Below are positions 17,232-25,132 of a stretch of DNA of 64,000 nucleotides, in pieces. The stretch comes from Myroides odoratus DSM 2801 (GTDB lineage: Bacteria > Bacteroidota > Bacteroidia > Flavobacteriales > Flavobacteriaceae). Both the position numbers and the translations under genes were made by a program. The notes beneath the pieces are model-generated. The model was not told where the DNA came from and made no database searches. It worked only from the letters and a program-made list of their open reading frames with translations. The stretch spans positions 276,312 through 340,311 of the forward strand of contig NZ_CM001437.1 of NCBI RefSeq assembly GCF_000243275.1. The letters run 5' to 3'. Every line of letters starts with the position of its first letter. Position 1 is the first letter of the stretch.

Positions 17232-18386
17232 ATGATTAATCATATTAAAACGATGGATCTTCTAAAATACTTGTTGATTTCGATCCCCATGATTTCCGCA
17301 ATGACTTGTGGCATCATTTTTATCATTGTTTTTCACAAGAGTTTATCTGCTACAGAGAATAGGATTCGCTGGACACTTGGCGGATACTATCTCTTGATGA
17401 TTTTTATGTGGTTACTCACCAATATATCTTTAGAACACTATAAAGGTAGGTTATTTCTTGTGCCTGTTTTTTTCTTGTTGATCCACCTCACACAAGTTGT
17501 ATTCTATCATTTTATATGCTACATACTACCAAGTAAAGAAGCCTTTAATCGCTTTCACTATAAACTAACACTAGTCATTTTTATCATGTCTATTGTTTTA
17601 GTCTATGTCTTGCTTTCCACAAAAGGGTATAAGGATTTAGACTTGTACTATTTTTTCTATCGTTATCTCTATATCTATACCTCTTTAACGATGATCTATT
17701 ATACTAGCTTATGTTGGGTGAGATTATATCAATACAACAAGGAACAATTTGGCTTTATGTTTCATGCGAACCGATTGAATTGGATTCATTTATTATTGGT
17801 ATTGAGAACCATTTTTTCCATCCTATTCACCTTCAATAATCATAAAATCTTATTCATTGACGTTGCGATTATCCTATTAATTCCTTTACAACATATTGTC
17901 GTAACTTATAATATGCTACAAAAGAATATCGTTAATAAATTAGTCAGTCAATATCGAACCAATGTTATGTTACCTTCTGGACAAATCGTAACGGTTGACA
18001 ACAAAGGAGCCATCGATAATTTACCTGTTGAATCTGCCTATGACAATACTTATGTAGAATCAACGAGTTTACTAACACAAGAAGATATACTCTCTTATTT
18101 TTCAACAGATAAACCTTATTTAAACAAGAATTTTAAACTCGATGACTTGGTTAAACATTTTAGTATTAATCGAACGTATATTTCCAAATTCATCAATGTC
18201 ACGTTTCATACCAATGTGAGCCAGTTTATCAATCAATGGCGATTAAAAGAAGTAGATGAATTACTTCAAACCAAGCCTGAATTAGGTCTTGAAGAAATAG
18301 TTCTTCTTGCTGGTTTTTCCAACTATAGGCATTACCAAAGATCCAAACAAATCATCAATCAAAATAAAATAGACCTAAATCAATAA
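17232..18386 (+). CDS. Membrane protein with seven helices and a C-terminal AraC-type DNA-binding domain
   Basis: This is a predicted membrane-bound transcription regulator of 384 residues. Seven hydrophobic segments occupy about residues 10-245 (for example LLISIPMISAMTCGIIFIIV, LFLVPVFFLLIHLTQVVFY, VAIILLIPLQHIVVTY). A linker follows, then an AraC-like domain at about 285-375 (FKLDDLVKHFSINRTYISKFIN and LEEIVLLAGFSNYRHYQRS). The usual C-terminal tail of the second helix-turn-helix is missing. The next gene has the same architecture and starts 4 bp after this stop, so the two are a cotranscribed, diverged duplication. The signal sensed is unknown. Confidence 0.82.
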   Translation: MINHIKTMDLLKYLLISIPMISAMTCGIIFIIVFHKSLSATENRIRWTLGGYYLLMIFMWLLTNISLEHYKGRLFLVPVFFLLIHLTQVVFYHFICYILPSKEAFNRFHYKLTLVIFIMSIVLVYVLLSTKGYKDLDLYYFFYRYLYIYTSLTMIYYTSLCWVRLYQYNKEQFGFMFHANRLNWIHLLLVLRTIFSILFTFNNHKILFIDVAIILLIPLQHIVVTYNMLQKNIVNKLVSQYRTNVMLPSGQIVTVDNKGAIDNLPVESAYDNTYVESTSLLTQEDILSYFSTDKPYLNKNFKLDDLVKHFSINRTYISKFINVTFHTNVSQFINQWRLKEVDELLQTKPELGLEEIVLLAGFSNYRHYQRSKQIINQNKIDLNQ

Positions 18387-18390
18387 ACTT

Positions 18391-19518
18391 ATGGATTTCG
18401 AATACTTATTCTTAGTGATTTCTTTTTCAGCGTCGATTTTTTCAGCCTTATTTTGCTTGGTCTTGATTACGCTAAAAGTATATGATCATTCGTTAGATTT
18501 TTTCACCAAAAGGTTATCCATCGCTTTGATGTCCTTTTACATTGTTAGTATCATTTTCTTTGTTACTATCTTTTTTTACGTCTTTAATTTAAAACTATAT
18601 TGGTGGTTTAAAGGCTTGAATTTTCAATCGGTGCTGTTACTGCCCATTATTTTTTATCACATTGTATTTAAATTATCAAGGTTAAAAAAGGATGAGAACT
18701 TTAGTTACTACCATTATGTCATTTGTTTTTTGATTGGCATCTCTTATATCATCTATTCTAGAGTAATGCCTCAAACGCCTATAGCATCAGAGAGTGATAT
18801 CAAAAATGCATTATTTTTCGATGATGGTAGAATCGTCACTCGAATTATATACAATACCGTATATCTTTCTTTAGCACTTTATAGGCTCATTCGATATCGA
18901 AAACACATTAGTAATTATTCTTCGGATACTAGTCAAAATTCGTTGACCTGGATGTATCATATATTATTAATCAGCATTTTGATTTACCCAGGTCCTATTT
19001 TATTTTACCTGATTCCCGATATGAAGAACAGCTTGCTATTTGGTCAGTTGATTCCCAACTTTTTATTTATGTTTTTTAATATTAGTTTATGTTACAATAT
19101 TTTTAGTCAAAATTTCAATCTCGTTTATGAAGATATCATCCTTGATGCGGATGAAGTAGAAACCAAGAAATACAAAGAAGTGGTCATCGATAAAGCCACC
19201 TTTGAACAATATCTTTATAATGAAAAACCCTTTTTAAACCCTCAATTAAAAATTACAGATTTATTGCCCGATTTAATGACGAATAGAACCTATCTATCAT
19301 CCTTTATCAATAATACATATCAAATGAATTTCTCTCAATTTATCAATAAATGTAGGTTTAAAGAATATTTAGATTTAAAAGAAACCTTGGATCATAGTAA
19401 CCTCAATGAGGTAGATCTTATATTGGCTAGTGGTTTTCGCAGCTATGAGAGTTTTAAACGAACAGAATCCTATTACTATAAAACAATGATGTCCAATGAG
19501 ATGTGCAGCAATACGTAG
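18391..19518 (+). CDS. Second membrane-bound AraC-type regulator (tandem paralogue)
   Basis: This protein of 375 residues has the same plan as the preceding gene. Seven hydrophobic stretches fill about residues 3-245 (LFLVISFSASIFSALFCLVL, YHYVICFLIGISYIIYS, LIPNFLFMFFNISLCYNIF). A DNA-binding part follows at about 285-370 (LKITDLLPDLMTNRTYLSSF and NEVDLILASGFRSYESFKR). The segment before the DNA-binding part is similar in both (EDILSYFSTDKPYLN against ATFEQYLYNEKPFLN). Overall identity is low, which suggests old duplication and separate signals. The 4-bp spacing implies one transcript; the two may form a heterodimer, though nothing in the sequence shows it. Confidence 0.82.
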   Translation: MDFEYLFLVISFSASIFSALFCLVLITLKVYDHSLDFFTKRLSIALMSFYIVSIIFFVTIFFYVFNLKLYWWFKGLNFQSVLLLPIIFYHIVFKLSRLKKDENFSYYHYVICFLIGISYIIYSRVMPQTPIASESDIKNALFFDDGRIVTRIIYNTVYLSLALYRLIRYRKHISNYSSDTSQNSLTWMYHILLISILIYPGPILFYLIPDMKNSLLFGQLIPNFLFMFFNISLCYNIFSQNFNLVYEDIILDADEVETKKYKEVVIDKATFEQYLYNEKPFLNPQLKITDLLPDLMTNRTYLSSFINNTYQMNFSQFINKCRFKEYLDLKETLDHSNLNEVDLILASGFRSYESFKRTESYYYKTMMSNEMCSNT

Positions 19519-19523
19519 CTAAA

Positions 19524-19557
19524 CTGTATACTATTTTAATTTAAAGATAGTATACAG
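19524..19557. terminator. Hairpin after the membrane AraC pair
   Basis: CTGTATACTAT (19524-19534) pairs perfectly with ATAGTATACAG (19547-19557), loop 12 bases, six bases past the stop codon. There is no T-run after it; it may protect the 3' end or end transcription weakly. Confidence 0.5.
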
Positions 19558-19646
19558 GAATCTACCTCATCTACTAACTTTTCTCATTCGTAATTAGGCT
19601 TCATCTGCTTTTTCCTCAGTAAGTTTCTTCTACTTTCCAAATCCCC

Positions 19647-20078
19647 TTATTCCCCTTGCTTTCTAAAGCCATTAGGCGACAAACCCGTATGCTGTTTAAA
19701 ATAGCGGCAAAACAAGCTTGGATCCTGAAAATTGAGTTGATTACTCACCTCTTTGACCGATAAATCTGATGTTTTTAGTAAGGATTTTGCTTGTAGCATA
19801 ACAATATGATTGATCCATTTCAAGGCAGATTTCCCTGTCTTTTTGCGCAATAAAGTCGTTAAATAAGGAGGCGTTAAGTTCAACTTTTCCGCATAAAAAT
19901 GGATGTCCCGATGTGCTACTGCATGTTTAGAAACCAAGGCGTAAAACTCCTCTATAATAGTCGTACTGCGATCTGTTCCTACGTCTACTCTACCACTCAG
20001 TCCTTCATGCGCTTCCATAATCATGTGCATCAACCAACGCCAGCAGATGATACCTGATGATTGTATTCTTTTGCGCAC
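19647..20078 (-). pseudogene. AraC-family regulator lacking its N-terminal half
   Basis: This is the DNA-binding half of an AraC-type regulator. It shows DIHFYAEKLNLTPPYLTTLL, KKTGKSALKWINHIVMLQAK and VKEVSNQLNFQDPSLFCRYF, close in pattern to the full-length regulators at 22924 and 51274. Those proteins have about 170-190 residues before this domain; here only about 35 recognisable residues remain (starting near ICWRWLMHMIM), and the frame opens with GTG in unrelated sequence. The plus-strand fragment of another broken gene begins at the same place, so a deletion or recombination joined the two near 20050. Internal ATG codons near residues 17-21 could still allow a short DNA-binding protein. 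Confidence 0.65.
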
Positions 20079-20205
20079 TGGACGTATTGGCCTACCTATT
20101 ACTTATCGATCAAACGAAAGAACCTTACTCAATGAAGAGATTAACGCCATCCAAGAAGCCATTCGAATGGAGCTGTCTGAAACCTTTGCCATCACCCTAA
20201 GATAA
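20023..20205 (+). pseudogene. Remnant of an FDX-ACB-type domain (3' end of a pheT-like gene)
   Basis: This frame ends in LPITYRSNERTLLNEEINAI and then QEAIRMELSETFAITLR. The pattern RTL-x-x-EEI-x-A ... L-x-x-x-F-x-x-x-LR is that of the anticodon-binding C-terminus of phenylalanyl-tRNA synthetase beta chain. Homology starts near 20083 and everything before it is missing. A strong terminator 35 bp downstream fits an original complete gene ending here. The functional pheT would be elsewhere in the genome. The family call rests on about 38 residues, so it is tentative. Confidence 0.45.
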
Positions 20206-20239
20206 CTGACAAAGTCCATATATACGTTAGTAGTTGTCA

Positions 20240-20274
20240 CAACGTATAGTTTGCGGACTATACGTTGTTTTTTT
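20240..20274 (+). terminator. Strong rho-independent terminator
   Basis: CAACGTATAGT (20240-20250), loop TTGCGG, ACTATACGTTG (20257-20267), then seven T. It ends the plus-strand remnant and insulates the ECF42-type promoter that follows. Confidence 0.88.
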
Positions 20275-20345
20275 ACCCTTTTTATCTTGAGGAAAAACAG
20301 CTACATCTTCGATTTTTCATTAAATTAGTGTTTAGAAAAAAATAA

Positions 20346-20372
20346 GTGTCCCCTTTAGGAAAATTCAATCGT
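20346..20372 (+). promoter_or_regulatory. Putative ECF-dependent promoter (GTGTCCCCTTT-N7-TTCAATCGT) of the YCII-sigma operon
   Basis: GTGTCCCCTTT (20346-20356), seven bases, then TTCAATCGT (20364-20372). The same two blocks with the same spacing and orientation occur 45 bp before azoR. Reading TGTCCCC as -35 and CGT as -10 gives a 16-base spacer, normal for ECF promoters. The likely reader is the sigma factor encoded at 20745. Confidence 0.65.
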
Positions 20373-20401
20373 CTTAGGGTAAATAATAAAATAGAAAGAC
20401 C

Positions 20402-20743
20402 ATGAAAGATTTTATGCTTATTTTCAGATTACAAGATGTGGCGGATGCTCAACCTTCTCCAGAACAAGTGCAAGAACGCATGAATTGGCTCGCCAGTATT
20501 GCGGCACAAAATAAATTGGTAGACAAAGGCAATACGCTTTTACCCACGAAAGAAAGTGCAAAACACATCCGTGCAAACCAAATTGTATCCGATGGGCCTT
20601 ATACGGAGATTAAAGAGTTCTTAAGCGGTTATATCGTCATCCGAACGGAAACCATCGAAGAAGCGGTTGAAATTGCCAAACAAAACCCTATTTTCAAAAT
20701 TGGGGGAAGTATTGAAGTACGAGAAATTTTAAAACGCAACTAA
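20402..20743 (+). CDS. YCII-related (DGPF-type) protein
   Basis: This small cytoplasmic protein of 113 residues has one YCII domain (KDFMLIFRLQDVADAQPSPE, then VSDGPYTEIKEFLSGYIVIR, then GGSIEVREIL). The motif DGPYTEIKE corresponds to the DGPF motif of proteins that are encoded next to ECF42-group sigma factors. The sigma gene follows after one base. The family role is unclear; it may sense or bind the signal for the sigma factor. An ECF-like promoter lies 30 bp before the start. Confidence 0.9.
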   Translation: MKDFMLIFRLQDVADAQPSPEQVQERMNWLASIAAQNKLVDKGNTLLPTKESAKHIRANQIVSDGPYTEIKEFLSGYIVIRTETIEEAVEIAKQNPIFKIGGSIEVREILKRN

Positions 20744-20744
20744 T

Positions 20745-21995
20745 TTGGATCATTCAACAAAAGTGCAGGAAGTAATTCCGAATCTGTTTCGAGAACAATA
20801 TGCAAAGATGACGGCTGTACTATGCCGTCATTTTGGCTTAGCGCATATTGAACTAGCTGAAGATATTGTGAGTGATACTTTCTTAAAAGCAACGGAACGA
20901 TGGACTATAGAGGGAATTCCCCAATATCCAGAAGCTTGGTTGTATACCGTTGCCAAAAACAAAACCAAAGATTACTTTAAACATCAGGCGGTGTTTGATC
21001 AAAAAGTGAAAAGCGAAATTAGCCCACACACAGACCAAGAAGATTTGCCGATTGAACTAGATTCGACGGTTAGTACGGATAGTCAACTGGCGATGATTTT
21101 TGCTATTTGTGATCCCATTATCCCAGCGGAAGGGCAACTTTGTTTAGCACTGCAAATTCTATGTGGATTTAGTATAGATGAAATTTCCAATGCACTATTA
21201 ACTAAAAAAGAAACGATTAAGAAACGACTGTTCAGGGCAAAAGAACAATTAAGAGCCAGTAATTTTGAGATTAAAGCACTCTTGCCCACTCAAATTAACC
21301 AGCGATTGCCTCAGGTTCATAAAACCTTATACCTCTTTTTTAATGAGGGTTATTTTTCTACCAATCACAATCAAGTGATTCGAAAAGAGTTGTGTTATGA
21401 AGCCCTCCGATTAACGGTTATGTTAACGGCCAACGACAAGACTAATACGGCAGAAACGAACGCTTTGCTTGCATTACTTTGCTATCAAAGTTCGCGTCTG
21501 GATGCAAGAGTCGACCATCAGGGGGAACTTGTTTTATTTGACCAGCAAAAAACGGCAGATTGGGATACTGCCCTGATAGACAAAGGAAATTATTATCTCG
21601 TACAAGCAACCAATCAGGAGGAAACATCAAAATATCATTTGGAAGCCGCTATTGCCTATTGGCATACAACGCAAAACCCAGCGAAATGGATGTCTATTTT
21701 GGATTTGTACAATCAGTTAATCTTAGTCGAATACTCGCCGATAACAGCCCTAAATCGCACCTTTGCTTTTGCGCAAGTCTATGGAGTTGAAGCAGGAATA
21801 AAAGAGGCTGAAAAGCTGGAGCTCCTCCATAACCGCTTTTATTTTGAGCTGTTGGGTTATCTCTATACCCCAGTACATCCACAAAAAGCAATTCACTTCT
21901 TTCAACAGGCGTTAGCGTTGACTCAATCGCCTGCAGAACAAAATATCCTAAACCAAAAGATAGCTGCACTAACCACACAGCAAAACGAAAAATAA
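20745..21995 (+). CDS. ECF42-type sigma factor with C-terminal helical extension (DUF6596)
   Basis: This sigma factor of 416 residues would control its own operon and azoR. Region 2 is at about residues 12-80 (LFREQYAKMTAVLCRHFGLA, AEDIVSDTFLKATERW) and region 4 at about 110-170 (QLCLALQILCGFSIDEISNA, then KKETIKKRLFRAKEQLR). A long C-terminal helical, TPR-like extension (about 190-410: LYLFFNEGYFS, LALLCYQSSRLDAR, RTFAFAQVYGVEAGI) is typical of ECF42 and replaces a separate anti-sigma factor. The only start that keeps the conserved N-terminus is TTG at 20745, one base after the YCII stop; the next ATG would cut into region 2. Confidence 0.92.
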   Translation: MDHSTKVQEVIPNLFREQYAKMTAVLCRHFGLAHIELAEDIVSDTFLKATERWTIEGIPQYPEAWLYTVAKNKTKDYFKHQAVFDQKVKSEISPHTDQEDLPIELDSTVSTDSQLAMIFAICDPIIPAEGQLCLALQILCGFSIDEISNALLTKKETIKKRLFRAKEQLRASNFEIKALLPTQINQRLPQVHKTLYLFFNEGYFSTNHNQVIRKELCYEALRLTVMLTANDKTNTAETNALLALLCYQSSRLDARVDHQGELVLFDQQKTADWDTALIDKGNYYLVQATNQEETSKYHLEAAIAYWHTTQNPAKWMSILDLYNQLILVEYSPITALNRTFAFAQVYGVEAGIKEAEKLELLHNRFYFELLGYLYTPVHPQKAIHFFQQALALTQSPAEQNILNQKIAALTTQQNEK

Positions 21996-21997
21996 AC

Positions 21998-22032
21998 AAG
22001 AGCTACAGCCGAAAAGGCAATAGCTCTTAGTT
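21998..22032. terminator. Bidirectional terminator between the sigma gene and azoR
   Basis: AAGAGCTA (21998-22005) pairs with TAGCTCTT (22021-22028); AGTTTT follows on the plus strand and TTTATTTTT follows on the minus strand. The two genes converge here. Confidence 0.55.
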
Positions 22033-22047
22033 TTATAATCTCTTATG

Positions 22048-22641
22048 CTATTGAAAATTTTCTACGATTCCTGCATAATCAGGTGAAAAATTAGGAAAGG
22101 CGGTTCCTTCTATTCGATAAGTCACTACGGCTGTAATCCCAACATAGGCCTTCAAAACAGCTTTCAAGTAATCCGCTAAATAATCCTGAACGATTCCCGC
22201 TGGTTGTATTCCACCGGAAGCAATAGCCAAATAGACTTTTTTCTGCGTAATCAGTCCTACTCGACTCCCTTTTTCGTCATACGTATACGTTACACCCACG
22301 CGAACCAGTTGATCCACCCATGCTTTTAAATGAGCCGAAACAGTAAAATTATAAGTCGGTGTACTGATTACGATGATATCTGCTTCCTTCACTTTGTCAA
22401 CAACTCTATTGGCATAGGCTAACGTTGGAATAGAATCATAGTTGGGTTGGTCTGGTGCAACATAGAAGCTCTGAATCATCTCACTGCTGTATAAAGGTGG
22501 TGGGTTCTGCACCAAATCCCACGTTTCTATGGCAATCACTTGTTCTTGTTCTTCTAAACGCTTGATAATAGCTAATCCTAAGTTCGTGCTATGCGACTGT
22601 TCTCCTCTTGCACTTGAGGTAAGGTGTAAAATGGTCTTCAT
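22048..22641 (-). CDS. azoR: FMN-dependent NADH-azoreductase / quinone reductase
   Basis: This flavodoxin-fold enzyme reduces quinones and azo compounds with NADH and bound FMN; about 197 residues against about 200 for the E. coli enzyme. It shows LHLTSSARGEQSHSTNLG (phosphate-binding loop for FMN), ADIIVISTPTYNFTVSAHLK (the family's P-x-YNF motif) and VYLAIASGGI. The start is ATG 22641; a TTG just before it is less likely. Its promoter shares both blocks and spacing with the YCII-sigma operon, so it is probably a target of that sigma factor, consistent with defence against electrophiles or quinones (inference). Confidence 0.93.
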   Translation of the reverse strand: MKTILHLTSSARGEQSHSTNLGLAIIKRLEEQEQVIAIETWDLVQNPPPLYSSEMIQSFYVAPDQPNYDSIPTLAYANRVVDKVKEADIIVISTPTYNFTVSAHLKAWVDQLVRVGVTYTYDEKGSRVGLITQKKVYLAIASGGIQPAGIVQDYLADYLKAVLKAYVGITAVVTYRIEGTAFPNFSPDYAGIVENFQ

Positions 22642-22672
22642 CAATTTTAAAGTATTTTCATTTTACTACTTA

Positions 22673-22699
22673 ACGATTGAAAAACAACAAAGGGGACAC
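22673..22699 (-). promoter_or_regulatory. Putative ECF-dependent promoter of azoR
   Basis: Read on the minus strand: GTGTCCCCTTT (22699-22689), seven bases, TTCAATCGT (22681-22673), then about 32 bases to the ATG. It is identical in both blocks and in spacing to the promoter at 20346-20372, while the intervening bases differ, which argues for selection on the blocks. Confidence 0.65.
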
Positions 22700-22792
22700 A
22701 GCGCTAACTAATTTTATGTATATAGTATGACGATGCTATTTTTTTCCTAGATTAAGAAATCCTTTCCGTATCAAAAGAAACTGGTATTGTTC

Positions 22793-22866
22793 GGGGTTTG
22801 TTCGGATCATCTTCGGGTTTACTTGGGTAAAACCCCTTTTTACCGAAGGTGCACCGAACAAACCCC
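22793..22866. repeat. Long nested inverted repeat (cruciform-like)
   Basis: GGGGTTTGTTCGG (22793-22805) pairs perfectly with CCGAACAAACCCC (22854-22866). Inside it CTTCGG (22811-22816) pairs with CCGAAG (22843-22848), and inside that GGGTTT pairs with AAACCC. The structure lies between an AraC gene ending at 22924 and the azoR promoter. It could be the AraC terminator, although there is no T-run, or a REP-like element; no second copy is in this window. Confidence 0.6.
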
Positions 22867-22923
22867 AAACAAAAGTCAATGAGTTTGTACACGATCATCC
22901 CTTTTTCTCTTCGTTTTTATTCT

Positions 22924-23793
22924 TTATTGATTTCGATAAGCATTAGGTGTTTGCCCGATGTATCTTTTAAAATAGCGACAAAAAAGAGAGGCATCTGCAA
23001 ACTCCATTTTATCACTAATCTCCTTAATGGACAAGGAAGTCATATTCAAATACTCTTTTGCTTTATTAATGACGACAAAACCAATCCAAGACTTGATTGA
23101 TTTTCCGGTTCTTTTTTTAATTAATGAACTCAAGTGCTGGGGAGTTAAATGCAATTGCTCCGCATAAAAAGAAACTTGTCGTTGCAATTCGCCATGTTGC
23201 TGCAATAATTCGAAAAAAGAATCGGTAATTTGGTTGATTCTATTTTTTTGTAAATTCTCTTTTTGGGTTAAAGATTGGTACGACTTCGCTACGCCCGTAA
23301 TGAGTGAAAAAGCGAGATATTGTATCATCTGATTCAACAAAATAGTCTTGGGTTGCCCATAGTACTTCACAATTAATGCCGCAAGTTCTTCCAGTCTTTC
23401 TTTATCTTGTGCCGCAGCATATAACAAAGGGGAATTCAAAACCTCCGTATTGCTGATTAGCTCTGGCAGAATAGTAAATTTCTCTATGAAGTCATAGGAC
23501 ATCAGAAAAACAGTCGCCCTAAAATCTTCACTAAAAGACAAGGGTTCTACCGTCATCTCTGGTAAGATGGTAAGTATAGCCTCTTCTTCTACGCGATATG
23601 CTAGTTTATTAATCTTTATCGACAAGGAACCTTGCGTACAACATAACAAGACAAGCCCTCTAAACTGATAACTCCATTCAAAGAAAGACAACTTTGTCTC
23701 ATCCTGTGCTTCAACAAGGAAAAATTCTTCCATTAAAAAAGGATAAAATACCTGATATCGAGTATTGAGCTCCGAAATTTTTAAAAGATGCAT
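22924..23793 (-). CDS. AraC-family regulator divergent from the MFS transporter
   Basis: This full-length AraC-type regulator has 289 residues. The sensor half (about 1-180) has no enzyme motif. The DNA-binding half is at about 190-289: VSFYAEQLHLTPQHLSSLIK, KRTGKSIKSWIGFVVINKAK, IKEISDKMEFADASLFCRYF, IGQTPNAYRNQ. It is transcribed away from the MFS gene, with 164 bp between starts. Two direct copies of AAAATGGAATAT 21 bp apart lie in that gap and are good candidates for its binding sites. It is a paralogue of the broken regulator at 19647 and of the one at 51274. Confidence 0.92.
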   Translation of the reverse strand: MHLLKISELNTRYQVFYPFLMEEFFLVEAQDETKLSFFEWSYQFRGLVLLCCTQGSLSIKINKLAYRVEEEAILTILPEMTVEPLSFSEDFRATVFLMSYDFIEKFTILPELISNTEVLNSPLLYAAAQDKERLEELAALIVKYYGQPKTILLNQMIQYLAFSLITGVAKSYQSLTQKENLQKNRINQITDSFFELLQQHGELQRQVSFYAEQLHLTPQHLSSLIKKRTGKSIKSWIGFVVINKAKEYLNMTSLSIKEISDKMEFADASLFCRYFKRYIGQTPNAYRNQ

Positions 23794-23869
23794 CGTCGTT
23801 TTTTTTGTAAAAATATAAAACCAAAACGAGTGTGGTTGTTAAATCTTAGTCTTCGTTTATCAAATCTTT

Positions 23870-23902
23870 AAAATGGAATATAAAAGCCTTAAAATGGAAT
23901 AT
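23870..23902. promoter_or_regulatory. Direct-repeat operator candidate for the AraC regulator
   Basis: AAAATGGAATAT occurs at 23870-23881 and 23891-23902. The spacing is 21 bp, two helical turns, which is how AraC proteins bind direct half-sites. The second copy ends 21 bp before a TACTTTCG promoter box, a position suited to activation of the MFS gene. Confidence 0.6.
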
Positions 23903-23923
23903 CCCAAGCCCTCGTGTAAATCC

Positions 23924-23931
23924 TACTTTCG
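23924..23931 (+). promoter_or_regulatory. Candidate -7 box of the MFS gene
   Basis: TACTTTCG differs from TAnnTTTG at one base. Transcription would start near 23938, 20 bp before the ATG. No good -33 element is seen, as expected for an activator-dependent promoter. Confidence 0.35.
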
Positions 23932-23957
23932 TACCGATTCAACTTATTCCATTACGT

Positions 23958-25121
23958 ATGAGGTTTATTTTTTCCCCAAACAGCAACAGCACACGCGTTG
24001 CTATTTCTCTTTTTTTCTTTGCTCATGGTCTTGTTCTATCTTCTTGGGCCAGTAGAATACCGAGTATCAAAACACAGCTTGCTCTGACAGATGCTGAACT
24101 TGGCACGCTACTCTTACTCCTCCCTATTGGGCAGATCAGTACCATGCCTTTATCGGCAAAACTAATCCGTACTTATGGTAGTCAACGAAGTGTTCGCTAT
24201 GGCTTCCTGCTTTATCCCCTGGTGTTGGTTCTCCTCGGATTTGCGACGCATTATGTAACATTAGCATTGGGTTTGTTCTTCTTTGGTGTTTTGGGAAATC
24301 TATGCAATATCGCCATCAATACACAAGGCGTCGAATTAGAAACTAGGCTGAATAAGTCCCTGATGTCCTCTTTTCATGGGGCTTGGAGTATTTCTGGATT
24401 TATCGGTGCTTTATTTGCTTTAGGGATGTTGCATTATCATCTTTCTACCGCCACGCATTTTATACTCGTCTACTTCCTTGTTATTTTACTGTGGGTTTTT
24501 AGTTATAAGGGATTGATAACGGTTGAGCCAACGCCAAATAAAGAACGAGAAAAGGGTTCTATCTTCAAACAGTTAGACAAAACGCTCATTCAATTGGGGA
24601 TTATTGGCTTCTTGAGTATGGCGATTGAAGGGGCAATGTTTGATTGGAGCGGTGTCTACTTTCAGGATATTGTGCAAGCCCCTGAACACTTGATTATTCT
24701 CGGTTATACGTCTTTTGTTCTCCTGATGGCAATCGGTCGATTTTTAGGTGATCGACTCGTAACAATATTGGGGCATAAAAAGGTCATTCAATATTCGGGT
24801 ATCTTGATGAGTTCGGGATTACTCCTTACCGTTTTCTTTCCCCACTTGCTGCTGACTACTTTTGCTTTTATGCTTGTCGGACTTGGGGGTTCTTGTAGTG
24901 TTCCTACGTTATATGGGATAGCGGGTAAACATCCAAAGGTACATCCCGGAACAGCGCTAACCTTAGTGTCCTCTATTGCTTTTTTAGGTTTTCTACTAGG
25001 GCCTCCTGTGATTGGTTTTATCTCCTCGTCTTTTGACCTTCGATACTCGTTTGCCTTATTCTCCCTATTTGGAATTGTCATGGTACTTCTAGGAAACAAG
25101 GCTACATTATTTAAAACATGA
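23958..25121 (+). CDS. MFS transporter (YbjJ/fucose-permease-like)
   Basis: This inner-membrane carrier of the major facilitator superfamily has 387 residues with about 12 hydrophobic segments. The first helix begins RVAISLFFFAHGLVLSSWAS, then RIPSIKTQLALTDAELGTLL, which is common in the YbjJ-like and sugar-permease branches. The basic loop RTYGSQRSVRYGF between helices 2 and 3 is the usual MFS landmark; helix 7 starts at GIIGFLSMAIEGAMFDWSGV. The substrate cannot be read from the sequence. The divergent AraC gene and the direct repeats between them suggest inducible expression. Confidence 0.9.
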   Translation: MRFIFSPNSNSTRVAISLFFFAHGLVLSSWASRIPSIKTQLALTDAELGTLLLLLPIGQISTMPLSAKLIRTYGSQRSVRYGFLLYPLVLVLLGFATHYVTLALGLFFFGVLGNLCNIAINTQGVELETRLNKSLMSSFHGAWSISGFIGALFALGMLHYHLSTATHFILVYFLVILLWVFSYKGLITVEPTPNKEREKGSIFKQLDKTLIQLGIIGFLSMAIEGAMFDWSGVYFQDIVQAPEHLIILGYTSFVLLMAIGRFLGDRLVTILGHKKVIQYSGILMSSGLLLTVFFPHLLLTTFAFMLVGLGGSCSVPTLYGIAGKHPKVHPGTALTLVSSIAFLGFLLGPPVIGFISSSFDLRYSFALFSLFGIVMVLLGNKATLFKT

Positions 25122-25132
25122 GGAATATGCAA

